Of a stretch of DNA of 64,000 nucleotides, positions 1 to 12,880 are shown piece after piece. The position numbers and the translations under genes were made by a program. The notes below the pieces were generated by a model. It worked only from the letters and a program-made list of their open reading frames with translations. It was not told the DNA's origin and did no database searches. The DNA comes from Gonapodya sp. JEL0774 (Eukaryota; Monoblepharomycota; Monoblepharidomycetes; Monoblepharidales; Gonapodyaceae). The stretch lies in contig JADIIX010000068.1 of the NCBI GenBank assembly GCA_027604505.1, positions 1 to 64,000 of the forward strand. Reading direction: 5' to 3'. Positions within the stretch are counted from its first letter, which is position 1. Every line of letters begins with the position of its first letter.

Positions 1-93
1 GGGGGGGGTCGGCGGTTGCATGGAGTGTCAGTGACGTGACGTTTAACTTGCAATAGACCCCGAGAGTCCTGGAGCTGTGGAGAACTACATAAC

Positions 94-2261
94 TCACGAT
101 GTACCGCTCGAACATGACACCACCCCAGTGGATAGGTTTCTTGGGACCGGGAACATTGGTGATGACACCGTGGAGTGGGTTAAGCTGGGACATGTCACTT
201 TTAAAAAATGATAATGCGAGCGTAGCAGATACGCTGATTCAACAAGTCCCATGGGGTGTACTGAAGTGGTCAACATATTCTCACACTGTGGGCCAGATCC
301 ACGGAAACAGCAGAGCCCATTGACCAATGTGGTATCCGATGTAGGGTTCGTCGGACTTCTTGTAGATGCGGAATCGTTGCGCCACGGTATCAAGGCGTTG
401 AAAGGGGTCCTCCGTTGTGGCTGGGACTGTCAAACAAAACTCAGATTCAGAATGATCGAAAGATATGGGCGGGTCAAGCAAAACACACTGGGAACCATCC
501 ACGAGGAAACCTCGTTGGACATGCTATTGTCGTTTTCCTTTCGCACAGACGCTGCGGAGATGAGCAAGGAAACATATTTCAATCGTTGCAAAGCCAGAGA
601 ACCGCAGTCATAGAACCACAGTGAACCAACTGTCACATACTCGGAATCATGTACACCAGCTCCCTATCACGAAGCGCTTTCTTCTCTTGAAGGTACTTTT
701 GTATAGCACCGGAAGTGGCTGTGACGAGAAGGTCGTTAATAGTGCATTTGTAGACTATGTTGGGTGCTCGTAAGTACATCCCATCGGCATTCACTGAGAC
801 GGAGAAAAACTCACCATCCTTTGATCTCCTGATATCAGCCATGAGAATTTTCCTCGAGTAAGCGATCTAGTATTCCCAGCAGTAGATCAAACTTTCACCA
901 CACGCAACACCTGCCAATTTGGACTCACTTGCTTTCTTGTGAAAACATCCGGCTCCAACATGCTCTTCTTCCTCAGTACCGTTGAAAGCAAGAACATGTT
1001 GATTCCCCAAAGAGCGATGCCCAACAAGGAAATATAAAGGGTTTCCATGATCTTGAAACCCCATTGAAAGACGGAGCTGGTGCAATTTAGTGCGGCTTTC
1101 TTGGCTTCGCGGCCGGTGGAGCTGCGTAAAGGACAAGGGAGTTAGAGGTCAAATCTCTTCCTTATGCCAAAGACACTCAACTATTGGAACTTGGATATGT
1201 CCAGTGGTTCTTTGAGGGGTTGGCCGGTGATCGGGTCGAGTGCTGAAAACACGGCAATTTCGCACATACAGGAAACTTATAAAACGAATTAGTTAGTTAC
1301 CACATACATGCGCAGTACTGCAAATGAAGTTGTCGGCTGTGCGTGTAAAAGTGTGATTTTGCCACAGAGCACAGAAACAAGCTCACGGATATCAACGTGC
1401 GAACGAATCCTTGTCCGTCAGCAAGGCAATGCTGTTTTACACGGATGCTGAAAGTTTTTTGTTGTAGTCGCATGTTTCCCAGGAACCTACGTGTGCTAGC
1501 CACAACAAAACAGTCCGGTGTTGATCCCCTGGTAGATTGAGGTAATGCACGCGCCTGGGTGAGCGATCAGAAGCCACTCAGCACCCACGATAGTAGAACT
1601 TCTTTTGTTTCAAACGTACCATGGCGGTACTTCCCAATCAAGAGGGATGGTGATGAGCTTCGCACACACCTCTTGAATTTCCTCATCAGTGCCTGGTGAA
1701 GGCTTACAGTGTCCACAAAATGGAGACCAATTGAGTCCCAACCGCAATTTCTCCTTGAGTATAGACACTTGAGAACCCCACCACATCGGTCACGAAAAAA
1801 TGCCTGTTGACATCAAACCAGTCCAGCTTGGCGAAATAGGGTCTCCCGAAGGCCCATTCATTTCTCTCCACTCTTATCCTCATTCTTGGGTGCGCACTCA
1901 AAGCATAGTCTCTGACCTGGAGAATCGGGCGCAACAGTGACAACGAGCATAATCAGATCTCATACCCCTTTGGGAACATGACAGGGCCTCAGACCTGGCT
2001 CTTGACGAGAGCCGGATCCATTTTCTTATCAAATATGTAGATTCCTGCAGTCGTGAGTACATGATTCTCCGTTTCACCGACGAGAAACGAATTATCTATT
2101 CCTGTAAGGCTACGCGGAAGCATCGGTGAGAGAAATAAGGCTGGAAGAGCTCAGAGGTTGTTATGAACTTACTATGAGGGAGCTTCTTCGTTGGTTGGAT
2201 CCAACTTTATCCCGTCGAAAGAGGCGGATATGGCGTCGAGGATGAGAAATCGAGGTGCCAT
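94..2261 (-). CDS. Unrecognised multi-exon gene with one likely membrane segment
   Basis: I do not recognise the product. Several minus-strand pieces look coding and are bounded by plausible splice sites. The first starts at 2261 (MAPRFLILDAIS) and reaches a GTAAGT donor near 2172. A second lies near 2105-1990 and contains VGETENHV. A third lies near 1943-1610 and contains the Cys pair CGHC in the context WSPFCGHCKPSPG. A fourth near 1110-950 holds one hydrophobic segment (ETLYISLLGIALWGINMFLL) and ends at a GTGAGT donor. Terminal pieces run to a stop at 94. Exon joins between these pieces are unresolved, so the protein length is unknown. It could be one gene or two. Confidence 0.35.
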
Positions 2262-2544
2262 GTCCAAATCACTGCACGTATTGCGATCTGAAGGTTTTCC
2301 GTGAATTCAATGCCTTGAGAGGCTCGGTGCGTTCTTTCGGGGTGATCAGGCTTTTGTTGCCCGGCAAAAAAAGGAATGACGTAATCGCAAGAAATGAAAG
2401 GGAACATGCCCATGTAAAGAGGTTCAAAGATTCTAAGATACGAGATACGTTCACGATTAAATAATGTTACAATAATCTACGAGCGGAAAAATCGCTGCAA
2501 GCATTCCATGTTGCAACTGCCATTTCCACCCTTCCCACTCCCCG

Positions 2545-4112
2545 CTATTGGAGCTGCACCCCATTCCCCGAATACACTCCCTCCACTCTATCCACTTCCT
2601 TCTCCTGCTCAGTCCTTCTTTTAGCCCTCTCGGACGCATGTCTCGACACCAGCCTCCACACATCCACAATCTTCAGACCGGCAGTGGCGAGGACGAAACC
2701 GACCGTGGAAGTTCGGTCTTCCGAGAGGCCACAGAGAGAATTGACTTCAAGGACTTGAGGGAGGCACGGGGGGGAGAGGCGAATATCTGAGTTTGATGAA
2801 GGGCAAGATATACGTGCGCAATGAATGTAAGGAGACACGATGCAAAAAGGAGTTGAGCACTCACCGACACGTCCATAACTATTACCGCCGACGGCTTTGT
2901 ACGCTTTGCGCGCAACATCCTCGAGCACCGATGCCAGATGAGGGTCGGCCTCCTTCCCCTTGAACCTCAGATTATTCCACACATCCCTGCTCATAAACCT
3001 TTCGAGCTCGCCAAACTGCTCCGGAAACATTCGCTCCATTACAGGGAACACCACTGGTTCCCCAGTGAGCGGATCGTCCACAACAAGGGCAGTGTACTCC
3101 TGACCCTTGATAAACGGTTCAACAATCACACGACCGTATTTCACCTGCATGTCCCGCACGGCTGCTACGGCCTCCTCGTCTGTGCGACACACAGTGGTAC
3201 CGATCGAGTTGTAAGCGCCGTCGGGCTTGACGATAAGCGGTCGAGCAGGTATGTGCTGCCACAGATGTGGGCCGACAGAAGAAGCAGGAAGTTCGGCTGG
3301 AATAGACGCGTATGCGGCTGTGGGGACGTGGTGAGTGTGGAAGAGGCCTTTCATTAAGGTTTTGGAGCACGAAGTGGCGTTGAAGTGAGAGGAAGCTCCC
3401 GTGAAGGGAAGATTTAGGGACTCTGGGTGTTGAGAGAGTTGTGTGGAGTGTGAACGGAGAGCAAAGGAGTAAGTCTCCGAGTCACGTAGCATCTGAGAAG
3501 ACTGTGCAGCTAATATTTCCTTCGTTGCGACTTAATGTTCACAGTGGCTCAATTTCATTCAGGAAACGTTGTCGTAGTCGCCGGTGGAAGGCGAAGAGAT
3601 TCGCCATCGCCACCTCGCAAGGGTCCCCCTGACTCACCAAGGAGCTTGATGACGCTATTGCCGGGCCTTCCGTCCGTGGTTTCATATCCGTCACAGAGGT
3701 TCACGACAAGTGTCCCCTCTTTTCGTTTGTTGTGAATTTGTTGCACGGTATCTCTGTAATTCGCCAGAGTCACCCGGTGCCATTCAACAGAGGAAGCGCC
3801 AAGCTTTGTAAACGAGTCCGTAAACTCCCTGAGTTCTCCAGCCCACTCGTCGTTATCAATGATAAATTGATTTCCGGCAGCACCAGATAGAGTGGCCATT
3901 GGCAGAAGGATGTGCACATCTGAGAGCGGCGGAGCATCAGGTTTGGGTATCTTGGAGGAAACAGGCGCCGGCATGGCTGAGGGAAGAGGTGGCAAGTCTG
4001 CGAGAATATGATCCTTGAAAGAGTTATGTTCCGATCCGTGGAGTGTCGCGGCAGAGGACGGCGACGGGTTCGGATTGAGGACCAGGGCAAGAGCAGTTGG
4101 TTCGGATTGCAT
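2545..4112 (-). CDS. D-alanine-D-alanine ligase-like ATP-grasp protein
   Basis: Three exons fit: 4112-3638, 3509-2865 and 2786-2545. They sum to 1362 nt, or 453 residues, with matching splice phases and GTGAGT donors. The ATP-grasp pattern is clear. An N-terminal nucleotide-fold segment carries VVNLCDGYE. A central segment carries FTGASSHFNATSCSKTLMK and RPLIVKPDGAYNSIGT. The metal-binding end is split by intron 2, joining GRVDIRLS to VLEVNSLCGLSE, which supplies the usual E-V-N. The family ligates an amino group to a carboxylate at the cost of ATP. Bacterial members make D-Ala-D-Ala for peptidoglycan, which fungi lack, so the substrate here is unknown. I start at the methionine at 4112 because the open frame further upstream is not like the family. 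The gene is divergent from HIS7. Confidence 0.85.
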
Positions 4113-4768
4113 TGATTCAGTAAACGATTCAGCAATGGAGTTCAATGAAGGAGTAAAAGCTCGAAATTGTTTGCAGCTGCTTCGATTGCGAAAAGTGAAC
4201 GTGGGAATCAACCAGCGAAGCAAAACAGAAGGATCAAAGCAAATCAGTCCAGGAACTGTGCTTCGCAAAAAGCGAAACCCAACAAACGCAACCAGCAAAC
4301 ATTCAGAACGACGAAATAGGTTCAAACAACCTCCAAAATATGCTTCCTCGTGCTTCAGAATGAATTTGAGAAGAACGTATGGCATGAGAGTCAACCTTCC
4401 ACCTTCGGTCTCTGTCTCCCAGTTTCCAGTAGTCATTGCCATTTGTGAGGAGTAAATAATAGTGGAAAGAGTCACGACATATGTGATTATTATTTGTCGA
4501 AGGTTGGTGGTCTTGGTGGGGGCACGGCTTTGTAGTTATCGAGGAAGTCTTCGCCTTCCCACATTTTCAAGTTCCCCGTGCCTTCCCGGCTTTTCTTGAG
4601 TTCGATCGTGTTCGAAAAGATAAGAGCGAAATACGTTTAGTGCACGTGAGCGTGGACTACTAGGTGAGTTGATTCTGCGGATTGCAAAATTGTCCTGATG
4701 CTGGAAGAAGTTCATCTGTTGGAGCCAATCGCTCTTTCCTCGGCTTGCCTCTTCATAGCACCGCAATA
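4113..4768. other. Divergent intergenic region between the ligase-like gene and HIS7
   Basis: About 650 bases separate the two divergently transcribed starts. The frame upstream of 4112 stays open on the minus strand to about 4475, but its translation shows no domain and I take it as untranslated leader or chance. I could not identify a specific promoter element. Confidence 0.3.
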
Positions 4769-6762
4769 ATGGCCGCGAACGAAGTTTGGATGGTTGATTA
4801 TGGTGCGGGAAATGTGCGCTCCCTCATAAACGCAGTGTCAAAACTTGGATGGACTGTTCGAGTCGTTGCATCGGCTGACGATATCAGGAACGCCCAGGTG
4901 AGTTCAAAAGGAGAGCGGAAGCAATACCATGAAAAGGGCCCAAGATTTATCAAGGGTAATATCGTGACCGGAAGACAACAACACGACTGATTCTGAAGTA
5001 TGGACGAAGCTGCAAAATCTTGGTTCAACTGGCTCAATGGCAGTTGCTTCTGCTCTTGGAGAATCTCTGTGTTGTCATCGATTGCAAGGGTAACTGCTTG
5101 GTGTTTTCACCGTCCTAAATGTCTAACTCCCCCTGCCACCAGAGACTTCTCTTCCCCGGCGTCGGCGCATTTGGACACGCGATGGCTGCCATCAATTCTC
5201 GAGGTTACGCACAGCCCATCAAAGACTACATCGCCACCGGCCGACCATTCATGGGTATTTGCATCGGACTCCAGTCCCTCTGTGAAGGATCCGAGGAAGC
5301 TCCGGGTGTGCCGGGCCTGGGAGTTATACCCGCCACGGTGAAAAAGTTCGACAACTTGGACAAGGCGGTTCCTCAAATTGGATGGAACTGTGCGGATGTT
5401 GTTTTGGCAGGCGAAAAGTCTTCCACCACACCAGTTGAACGCGCACAGCTCATCAACCACGCTGGCGCCAACGACACTTTCTATTATTTTGTCCACTCGT
5501 ATGCTGTACCACTCACTGCGGCGACCAAGGACTGGGCGCTCGCTACCACGACTTATGGCAACGAGACGTTCGTGTCGGCCGTGCGCAAGGGGAACGTGTT
5601 TGCGACGCAGTTCCATCCCGAGAAATCCGGGTTTGCGGGTCTTAGGGTCATCAAATCGTTCCTTACGTGTGATATTGTAGACCCTACGCCCTCGTTGCCC
5701 ATAACCCCCGCTGCCAACGGTCACGCTTCCAACAGTTCCCACGCCACCCCTTCCCTTGCTTCCAAATCTGTCTCGAGTGACCATCTCACCAAACGTGTCA
5801 TTGCCTGTCTGGACGTTCGTGCCAACGACTCTGGCGATCTGGTCGTAACCAAGGGCGACCAATACGATGTGCGGGAGAAACCCACCGCTGATGGAGGAAA
5901 GGGTGACGTCCGCAATTTAGGAAAACCCGTGGACCTTGCTCGGCGGTACTTTGAAGAAGGAGCCGACGAAGTAACGTTCCTCAACATCACCTCGTTCCGC
6001 AACGTGCCCCTCTCAGACCTCCCCATGCTCGAAGTTCTCCGCCGCACATCCGAGTCCGTCTTTGTTCCCCTGACTATTGGCGGTGGTATTCGAGATGTGA
6101 CAGATCCCTCCGGCGCGGTTCACTCGGCGCTCGACGTGGCAGGCGAATACTTCCGCTCTGGAGCGGACAAGGTTTCGATCGGATCGGACGCTGTCTTTGC
6201 CACGGAGGCGCTCTTGGCCCGAGGCGGGAAGCTCGATGGATCAACGTCGATAGAGCAGATCGCATGGGCGTATGGATCCCAAGCCGTGGTCATATCAGTG
6301 GATCCGAGGAGAGTCTACGTTGCTTCCAAGGAAGCGGCTGGAGACCACGCGGTGGTGGAGACTGTGTACCCCGGGCCGAATGGTGAACGATACTGCTGGT
6401 ACCAATGTACCGTTAAAGGGGGACGGGAGGGCAGGGACGTGGACGTTGTTCAACTGTCATCGTGTTGCGAAAAGATGGGTGCCGGGGAGATATTGCTCAA
6501 CTGTATGGACAAGGATGGTACAAATTCCGGGTACGATTTAGAACTTATTAAGCAGGTCAAGGCTGCTGTTCGGATACCCGTGATTGCGAGTTCTGGTGCA
6601 GGCAAACCCGAACACTTCGCAGAGGTGTTTGAGCAAACGAGCGTGGAGGCAGCGTTGGCGGCGGGTATTTTCCACAGAAAAGAGGTGCCAATTGCAGATG
6701 TGAAGCGATGCTTAAAGGAAAGGGGATTGAGCGTTAGGCCCGTGGACAGTACGATCTTGTAG
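4769..6762 (+). CDS. HIS7: Imidazole glycerol phosphate synthase, fused HisH-HisF
   Basis: This bifunctional enzyme carries out the fifth and sixth steps of histidine synthesis. It takes ammonia from glutamine and closes the imidazole ring, releasing imidazole glycerol phosphate and AICAR. Two exons, 4769-4897 and 5143-6762, are joined in phase 0 and give 582 residues, near the usual fungal length. The glutaminase half begins [14 protein letters not shown], has the nucleophile Cys in [11 protein letters not shown] and the His-Glu pair in [10 protein letters not shown]. The cyclase barrel begins [17 protein letters not shown] and has TIGGGIRDV and [14 protein letters not shown]. The intron of 245 bp is long for this region. 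Confidence 0.97.
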
Positions 6763-6918
6763 AGTTGGACATTGGGTGAAATGGAACTCTCCCGCACCGG
6801 GCGCTCTCCGTTTCTTTCATTGTAATGTATTGCTACGCTTTCACTTCAAGCCAGTAGAATAGAAAAATATACCCACAGCATTGGCGTATCACATGTTCAA
6901 ATGACCAAAACCCAACCA

Positions 6919-9900
6919 TTACCACCCAACCCACTTTCTGAAACCCTCCACCACCATATACTTTGTCATATCGGCGCCCTCTGCCACCTCACTCCACTCA
7001 TCAGTCTCCTTCTTCTTCTCAAGGAAGGTCGCTGTTTCGAACCCACACCGCTCCAACCGGAACGACCGAGCAGCGGCAGGATTGCTGGGGTAAGACGCGC
7101 GGGGCTGGTAGCCCGCAGGGGGACGAAACACGGTGTAGAGGGTCGATTCCCAGACCGAAGGTTGGATGCTAGAGAACAACCTTGGGTTACTAAAACTTCT
7201 GTAAAATCAACGCGGAGTTTACTTGCCTTCCTGATACTACCTCCACCATTCTTGCTCCGCCGTCCCACCTCCCAAGCTTAGCCTCTACAACGATCCCGTC
7301 TAATCCCACCTCGCCTACCTGTGGTTCGTCCTCCGGTTTCCTTCTCGCGAGGCAGGCGCCGATAACTCGCCGAACAACACTCTCAGGTACGCCTGCAGCA
7401 CCATCGCGCACGAGTCGAGCTGCTTCACAAACACGATGGAGATGTACTAGGTTTGCTAGCAAGTTGATCTGGGGAAGACCAGGGTCGAGGTAGGGATCCT
7501 TGAGGGGAAAGAGCGTCGCTACTGCTATGTGAATGCTACAGTGCTCACGTGGGACCCACCACTCTTCCTCTCTCGAGACCCCACGACACGACTAAAGAAG
7601 CTAGGGCCCTTCCAATCCTATATTTACCGCACTCCACCATAACCGAGAACGGTCGTTCGACCGCCTCATCAAATCCTGCCTCGGCACGCTTGCGCAGAGT
7701 TGCCAAGGATGCCGCTGGGGCAGTAGCCAGGGCTGAGAGGCGGAGAACGTCACGGACGGCGCGTGCTAGAGGGGTTGGATTCGATTTAGAGACCTACAGG
7801 GGAAGTTGGGGTGTCACTAGCATGTACACGGGAGGTGGCCAAGCGGGTACGCACGGCGGGCCTGCACCTTCCTCTTTCCACCTCCTCGGCAACCCCCGTT
7901 ATAGCATCACGTAAATCATCAACATCGCGAGCGGTGAATGCGAGGAAACGCCAGAGGCGATCCGTGAAATCGAGATCCGCCTCTTTCGGAGGAGGGGGTG
8001 CTAGAATACAAAGAACATGATTTCATTAGTGGCGGTGACAAAGGGGTTGCAAATGTAACGTGATGAACGATGATTCTCCATCCGTGGTACCGGTACTCAC
8101 TTCCCAACCAATCATCCACCACCTCTCCTGCACCAACTTGCACACCCCACCCACTCCATTCTACTGGTCTCGTCCATTCCACTTCGGGTTGATCCTTGTC
8201 GCCCGGTTCCCCGCCATCGGTCCTCCATGCTTCAAATCGGTCCTCTGCCACCGCAACTGCACTCCAGGCATGAAGGACCTCAATTTCTCGCCAGAGATCA
8301 GTAAGTTGAGAGTCTTGGTGGGTGTGCGGGTCATAGGGGGTGGGAACATGATGGACGGTCTGCGGGCGACGTTCGTGCGAAAGTCATTTCGAAATATATG
8401 GCAACAGTGCGTCGGCGAGAGCAAAGCTCACCAAGAGAGCTTCACCAGCACCATCGGGAACGCTAAGTGAACCAGCGTTTGATGTCAACCACGATGCTTC
8501 CACCTCCTTCCAGCGGGCAGACAAAGTCACCGAGCTCGTTGTCCTGGCCGTCTCTGCCCCATGGAATCGCTCATCTTCACGCTCTTCGCTTCGTGCATCC
8601 CCTTCTATGTCGTCCTGTGACAGTGCAGTTGCGGTGACCAGTTCCCAAGTGGCAGACAATGCGATGGTGTGTCGGCCATTAGGTGGAGGGTGGAGGAGCC
8701 AAGATGGGAGTTGAAAGGATGGAGCTGAGGATTCATCCTCAGAATTTGAGCCGGCCAAAGGAGTTGAGGGGAGAAGGATGGTGGCTGGGAAGGAACAGTG
8801 GGTTGAGCATTCACGAGTCCCATCCCTCGAAAGCTCTGACTGCAACTCACCACCTTCACGCAGCTCCCAAACTTCCTCTGCACCCGCATCCCTCTCATCC
8901 TCTGAATTTCCCGAGCCGATGGTGAATCCAAGGTACATTCCCCAAGGACCCTCGCCACAGCCCTCACTCAGAGGAAACGCCGATTCGCAGTAGGCAATGA
9001 GCAAAATGGAAGGACCTGCCACGCTGCTGCTATTTTTAATTGGTGAGCTGTTTTGACGGCGCACCGTTGCGCTGCTGGCGTTATCTTTGACAGATGAGGA
9101 TGTTGCTGCTTCCATAGCAGCGGCTGCACCAACCGTTTCGACGAGTGAGGCCAGATCCCGAGGGCGAATTCGTATGGACAGAGACAGGATGCGGCGGGCA
9201 AGCGCCGACGTGAGCGGGGAAGGATATACTGCCGCTTCTGATGGACTCGGGTGTACTGGTGGCAGTTCTGCATTGCTGCCGCCCTCCTCGGCCGCTCCAC
9301 CAAAACCACTAGGCACGAGAGCCAAAGGATCGCGTCGAGGAGGAAGAAAGACCACACGTTCGTCGCCCACCGTTGTGGCGGAAGAAGATGGAGCGGCCCA
9401 TCCTATTGTCGCAGGAGCGTTCACAAGGGGGACACGGGTGAGAGATACAGGACTCGCATGGGGTGCCGCAACCAGAACAACCATTTCTGGGCGAGGGCGG
9501 CATGGTGGAAGAAACAAGGATGCGAGGGTAGCGAACGGGGGTAATGAAAGCTGGCCATGTGAGGGTACAAGCAAGAAAGAAGCGGAAGGAGAGGGCGATG
9601 TGCCAGTAGGAAGCACAAAAGGAAACAGTTGAAGAGAAGTCTGATTGTAGCCCAAAAGAGTGAGAGTCGAAAAAATTGCAGAATCGTGGAAAATATGTAG
9701 TGATGGCTCACCAGCGATTCGTGTTCGTCGTGGTCACCACGCGCCCTGATTGCATTCTCGCAGAGAGAATTAAGCGCTTCCACCAAGATGCGTGCGGATC
9801 CGTCCTCCGACGCCGTTTTCAGTTCCGTAGGCTTTCGCCGTTCTTGGGCGGCATTCTCATTCTTACCCAGAGATTTAGCCGGCGTTTCTGATCCCCTCTG

Positions 9901-10148
9901 ATTTCCGATGTTAGTGGAGATTACCCGCAGAGGTTTCGGCTGCTTGTTCGTCCCTGGTGTCAGCATTCTCGGTGGTCTTCACCTTGTGTGATTCCCGGAA
10001 GCTGAACCAGGCACCAGAGGGGTTTCGCCGATGCCACACATCTTCGCACACTTCCATCATGGCTTGCTGCCAAGGAGTCTAATGTTCTCATGTGCTCGTA
10101 TGTGGAGTGATTCTGACGAGACCAGGTGGTTACGCTTTCACGAGACAT
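6919..10148 (-). CDS. Unrecognised long multi-exon gene
   Basis: I do not recognise the product. Coding-like minus-strand segments run from about 10148 to a stop at 6919. An N-terminal part near 10070-9975 contains MMEVCEDVWHRRNPSG. Next comes a charged, disordered segment (9930-9705) that ends at a donor-like site. The largest continuous segment, about 9640-8384, is rich in Pro, Ser and Ala early and turns acidic later. Smaller exons follow: LWRFLAFTARDVDDLRDAI near 7980-7900, ANLVHLHRVCEAARLV near 7450, and ARSFRLERCGFETATFLEKK near 7080. Exon joins are not resolved, and two adjacent genes cannot be excluded. The 3' end faces that of HIS7. Confidence 0.4.
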
Positions 10149-10764
10149 GAACGCTCCCGAGGGGATTAAAGATAGACATCAAACAGAAGCGTAAACACTG
10201 GAAGAGATACTGGATGACACTGAAAAAGACGATGACAAGAATTTGTCTGTAACGACTCCGGCTCCCTCCCATCACGTCAGCGGACAGCTTTGGAGTTCAT
10301 TCCCAGTATGGGTATCAACTACAACACGGCCTGCAACTACGGCAATACTCGGCCGCACCTCCTGGAAACATCACACAGAATGGGGGAAAATCAATAACCT
10401 GAGTGAACTGTGCCGAGATCGCTTCCTGGGACCTCCATTGACCCCTTCAGTCCATGGAGTCACGTCCGGAGAGACGTGAAATATTGCACACCGTATGCTC
10501 CGTGAGTATACCGCTCATGTATTTTGATCGCGCTTGTCCGATGTGACGCCCGGGATGGAACGCAGATAAAGGAAATCTCTTACGTAAGTTCAATGGTATT
10601 GAGATACAGTCAAGCAAGGAAACTATACGCATGCATGTAATACAGGACACGTATAGTCGAATGCAATAGCACCGCCCGGAAATGAAAGCGTGAGCAACCT
10701 GCAACCAAGTCCCTGAAAGAAGCAACCGCTCTCATACATTGGATGCAAATTCATTCAAATGCCA
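10149..10764. other. Intergenic stretch, no feature seen
   Basis: Between the unrecognised gene and the 3' end of COQ7 I see no conserved coding segment, RNA gene or repeat. Short open frames here look random in composition. Confidence 0.4.
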
Positions 10765-11638
10765 CTAAATGCGCTTTGCCACCCATATAGCTGTTCTGCA
10801 GCCTTGTTGAATGACAGCGGACAAAGCACTATATAATGGCGCCTGGAACACAAATTGGGAATACATTAACATCGCGGTGAAAAGGTCTTCCAGATTTGCA
10901 TTCGCCCACCTTCTGTGAATCATTCTCCAAAGCTAAATCACGGTGTTCTAGCTCCTCATCCCGAAATCGGCGCAGTTTTTCCAGCAGTTCTTTTGTGTGT
11001 GGATGGTTACCCTCCAACAGTTCCCGTATTTGATCATTGTAGTGCTCTCCGATAACCGTCTCTACGGCTTCCGTGCAAGCCATCGCTGCCTCCTTTCCCA
11101 TAGCTGCCGTCACCGCACCGAGAGCGAAGCCAGCGGCCTCCCATAGGGGACGAAGAGCAGAAGGCCGGGTGCGATATTCCCCCAGGAGTTTCTCGAACTC
11201 AGCTAGATGGACTACTTCCTGTTGGAGCATGTGATCAAGCATAGGACGAACGGCTTTGTCTCGCCCAAGCACGGCTATTTGACCTGAGGAGGGGTTTGTA
11301 GTCACAGATGATGCTAGAGTGAGTCGACTTCGTGATTACACACCCTGGTATATCACATTCGCCCCAACTTCCCCGGCGTGGTCGACGCGCAAAATGCTGT
11401 CAATAAAATGCTTTCTTCGTGTGAGCTCCTCTGGGTCGAGTGGTCTTTGTGCCGATTCGTAGTCGTCTCTTGCAGATTGATGTCGTCGGGGTACCAAGAC
11501 AGAAAAGGAGTGGGCAGGCGTCAATCGAAAAAGTATCTCTGTTGGTAGCGAGACGCATTGACGGCACGATGGGTTTGCGAGACGATGCATCGATGTGAGT
11601 TGCTGGGGACGATGTGGGATCTTGAAATGAGAAGACAC
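10765..11638 (-). CDS. COQ7: 5-demethoxyubiquinone hydroxylase, mitochondrial
   Basis: This di-iron monooxygenase performs the penultimate step of ubiquinone synthesis at the mitochondrial inner membrane. Exons 11638-11344, 11283-10910 and 10842-10765 are separated by introns of 60 and 67 bp and give 248 residues. The start of the ferritin-like fold is seen in ILRVDHAGEVGANVIYQGQIAVLGRD, which is completed across intron 1. Iron ligands lie in QEVVHLAEFEKLL, ETVIGEHYNDQI and DEELEHRDLALE. The last exon supplies the typical end CRTAIWVAKRI. The first 70 or so residues are rich in Arg, Ser and His with few acids, as in a mitochondrial presequence. It is head to head with deoxyhypusine hydroxylase. 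Confidence 0.96.
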
Positions 11639-11742
11639 GAAACTGGTAATTTCTTCACTTTCTATCCAGATTTGTATCTTTTCCCGATATACTCCAAGAC
11701 CACATCACAAATTCCTTCATTCCAATCGTTTACTCTTTTTGA

Positions 11743-12880
11743 ATGGTCGCCACCTCCGAACCAACTCGTCATTTCGAGCTCGAGGCTCGTCTTTTGGACG
11801 ATCAGCGAACTCCACTTGCCGACCGTTTTCGAGCTTTGTTCGAGCTGAGACACCTAGGCGATGATGCGGCAGTGGAAGTGATCGCTAAAGGTGAGTTTTT
11901 TTGTGTCGCTGGGAAGCGAGCAGCGAACGATAAAGCTGGTTTGGTGGTATATCAAAAGGGTTCACGGATTCATCTGCGCTCCTGAAACATGAGCTGGCTT
12001 ATGTCCTCGGCCAGATGCGGCGGAAATCAGCGATCCCACATCTAACGCTGGTGCTCGAGAACAGGGAGGAGGCTCCGATGGTTCGACATGAAGTGAGTCA
12101 TTGGAGAACTTGCAGTCACTTCGAAGCTTAACGCCATCTAATCACTTAAGGCGGCAGAAGCACTTGGTGCAATTGGAGACTTGCAGTCTCTTCCTGTTCT
12201 CCAACGTTTCCTGAACGACCCGGAGAAGGTTGTTTCCGAAACATGTGAGCTAGCGGTTGCGAATATCCAACACGAGGCGGCCAAGACATCTGAGCAACCA
12301 CGATACGGCTCGTAAGTACATCTTGATTCTATGACTATTTTGATGGCACAGTTGTGACGCGTTTGTGTAAATGGTCAAGGGTTTATATGTCCATCGACCC
12401 CGCACCTGCCCTCGCTGAAGAATTGTCCGTTCCTGAGCTGCGCTCCAAATACCTTGACACATCACTTCCCCTTTTTGAGCGATACCGTGCCATGTTCTCA
12501 CTTCGAAATAAGGGAGACGAAGAATCTGTCGCGGCACTAGGAGCTGGTTTCGAAGACACGAGCGCGCTCTTCAGGCACGAGATTGCTTATGTGTTTGGAC
12601 AGATGCAACATCCCGCAAGCGTTCCTTACCTGTTGAAGGTGCGATACTCTGTTCGTACTGGGTCTGTGCCGAGTTAACGCATTGGCTGCAGGTTCTTACC
12701 AACCCCACCGAAGAGCCCATCGTGCGACACGAGGCGGCTGAGGCACTGGGCTCGATTGGCATAGAGGAATGCTTGCCAATTCTCAGGGAGTATCGCGAGA
12801 GCCAAAAGGTTGACCGTGTGGTTCGGGAATCGTGCGTAGTAGGAGTTGATATGTGGGAATGGGAGAATAATGTACATTAA
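11743..12880 (+). CDS. LIA1: Deoxyhypusine hydroxylase (HEAT-repeat di-iron enzyme)
   Basis: This enzyme hydroxylates deoxyhypusine on eIF5A, completing hypusine. Five exons, 11743-11890, 11959-12092, 12151-12311, 12380-12638 and 12692-12880, sum to 891 nt and give 296 residues, the usual size. The protein is two matching halves of HEAT repeats. All four iron-binding His-Glu motifs are present: [38 protein letters not shown] and [13 protein letters not shown]. The linker between the halves carries [10 protein letters not shown], created by splicing exon 3 to exon 4. All splice phases agree. Confidence 0.96.

Noticed and set aside
4015-4455. A 146-codon plus-strand frame in the ligase-HIS7 gap
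   Set aside because: Its composition is random-looking and it partly overlaps the ligase-like first exon on the other strand.
5107-5862. A 251-codon minus-strand frame
   Set aside because: It is antisense to the conserved HIS7 glutaminase region and has no recognisable content.
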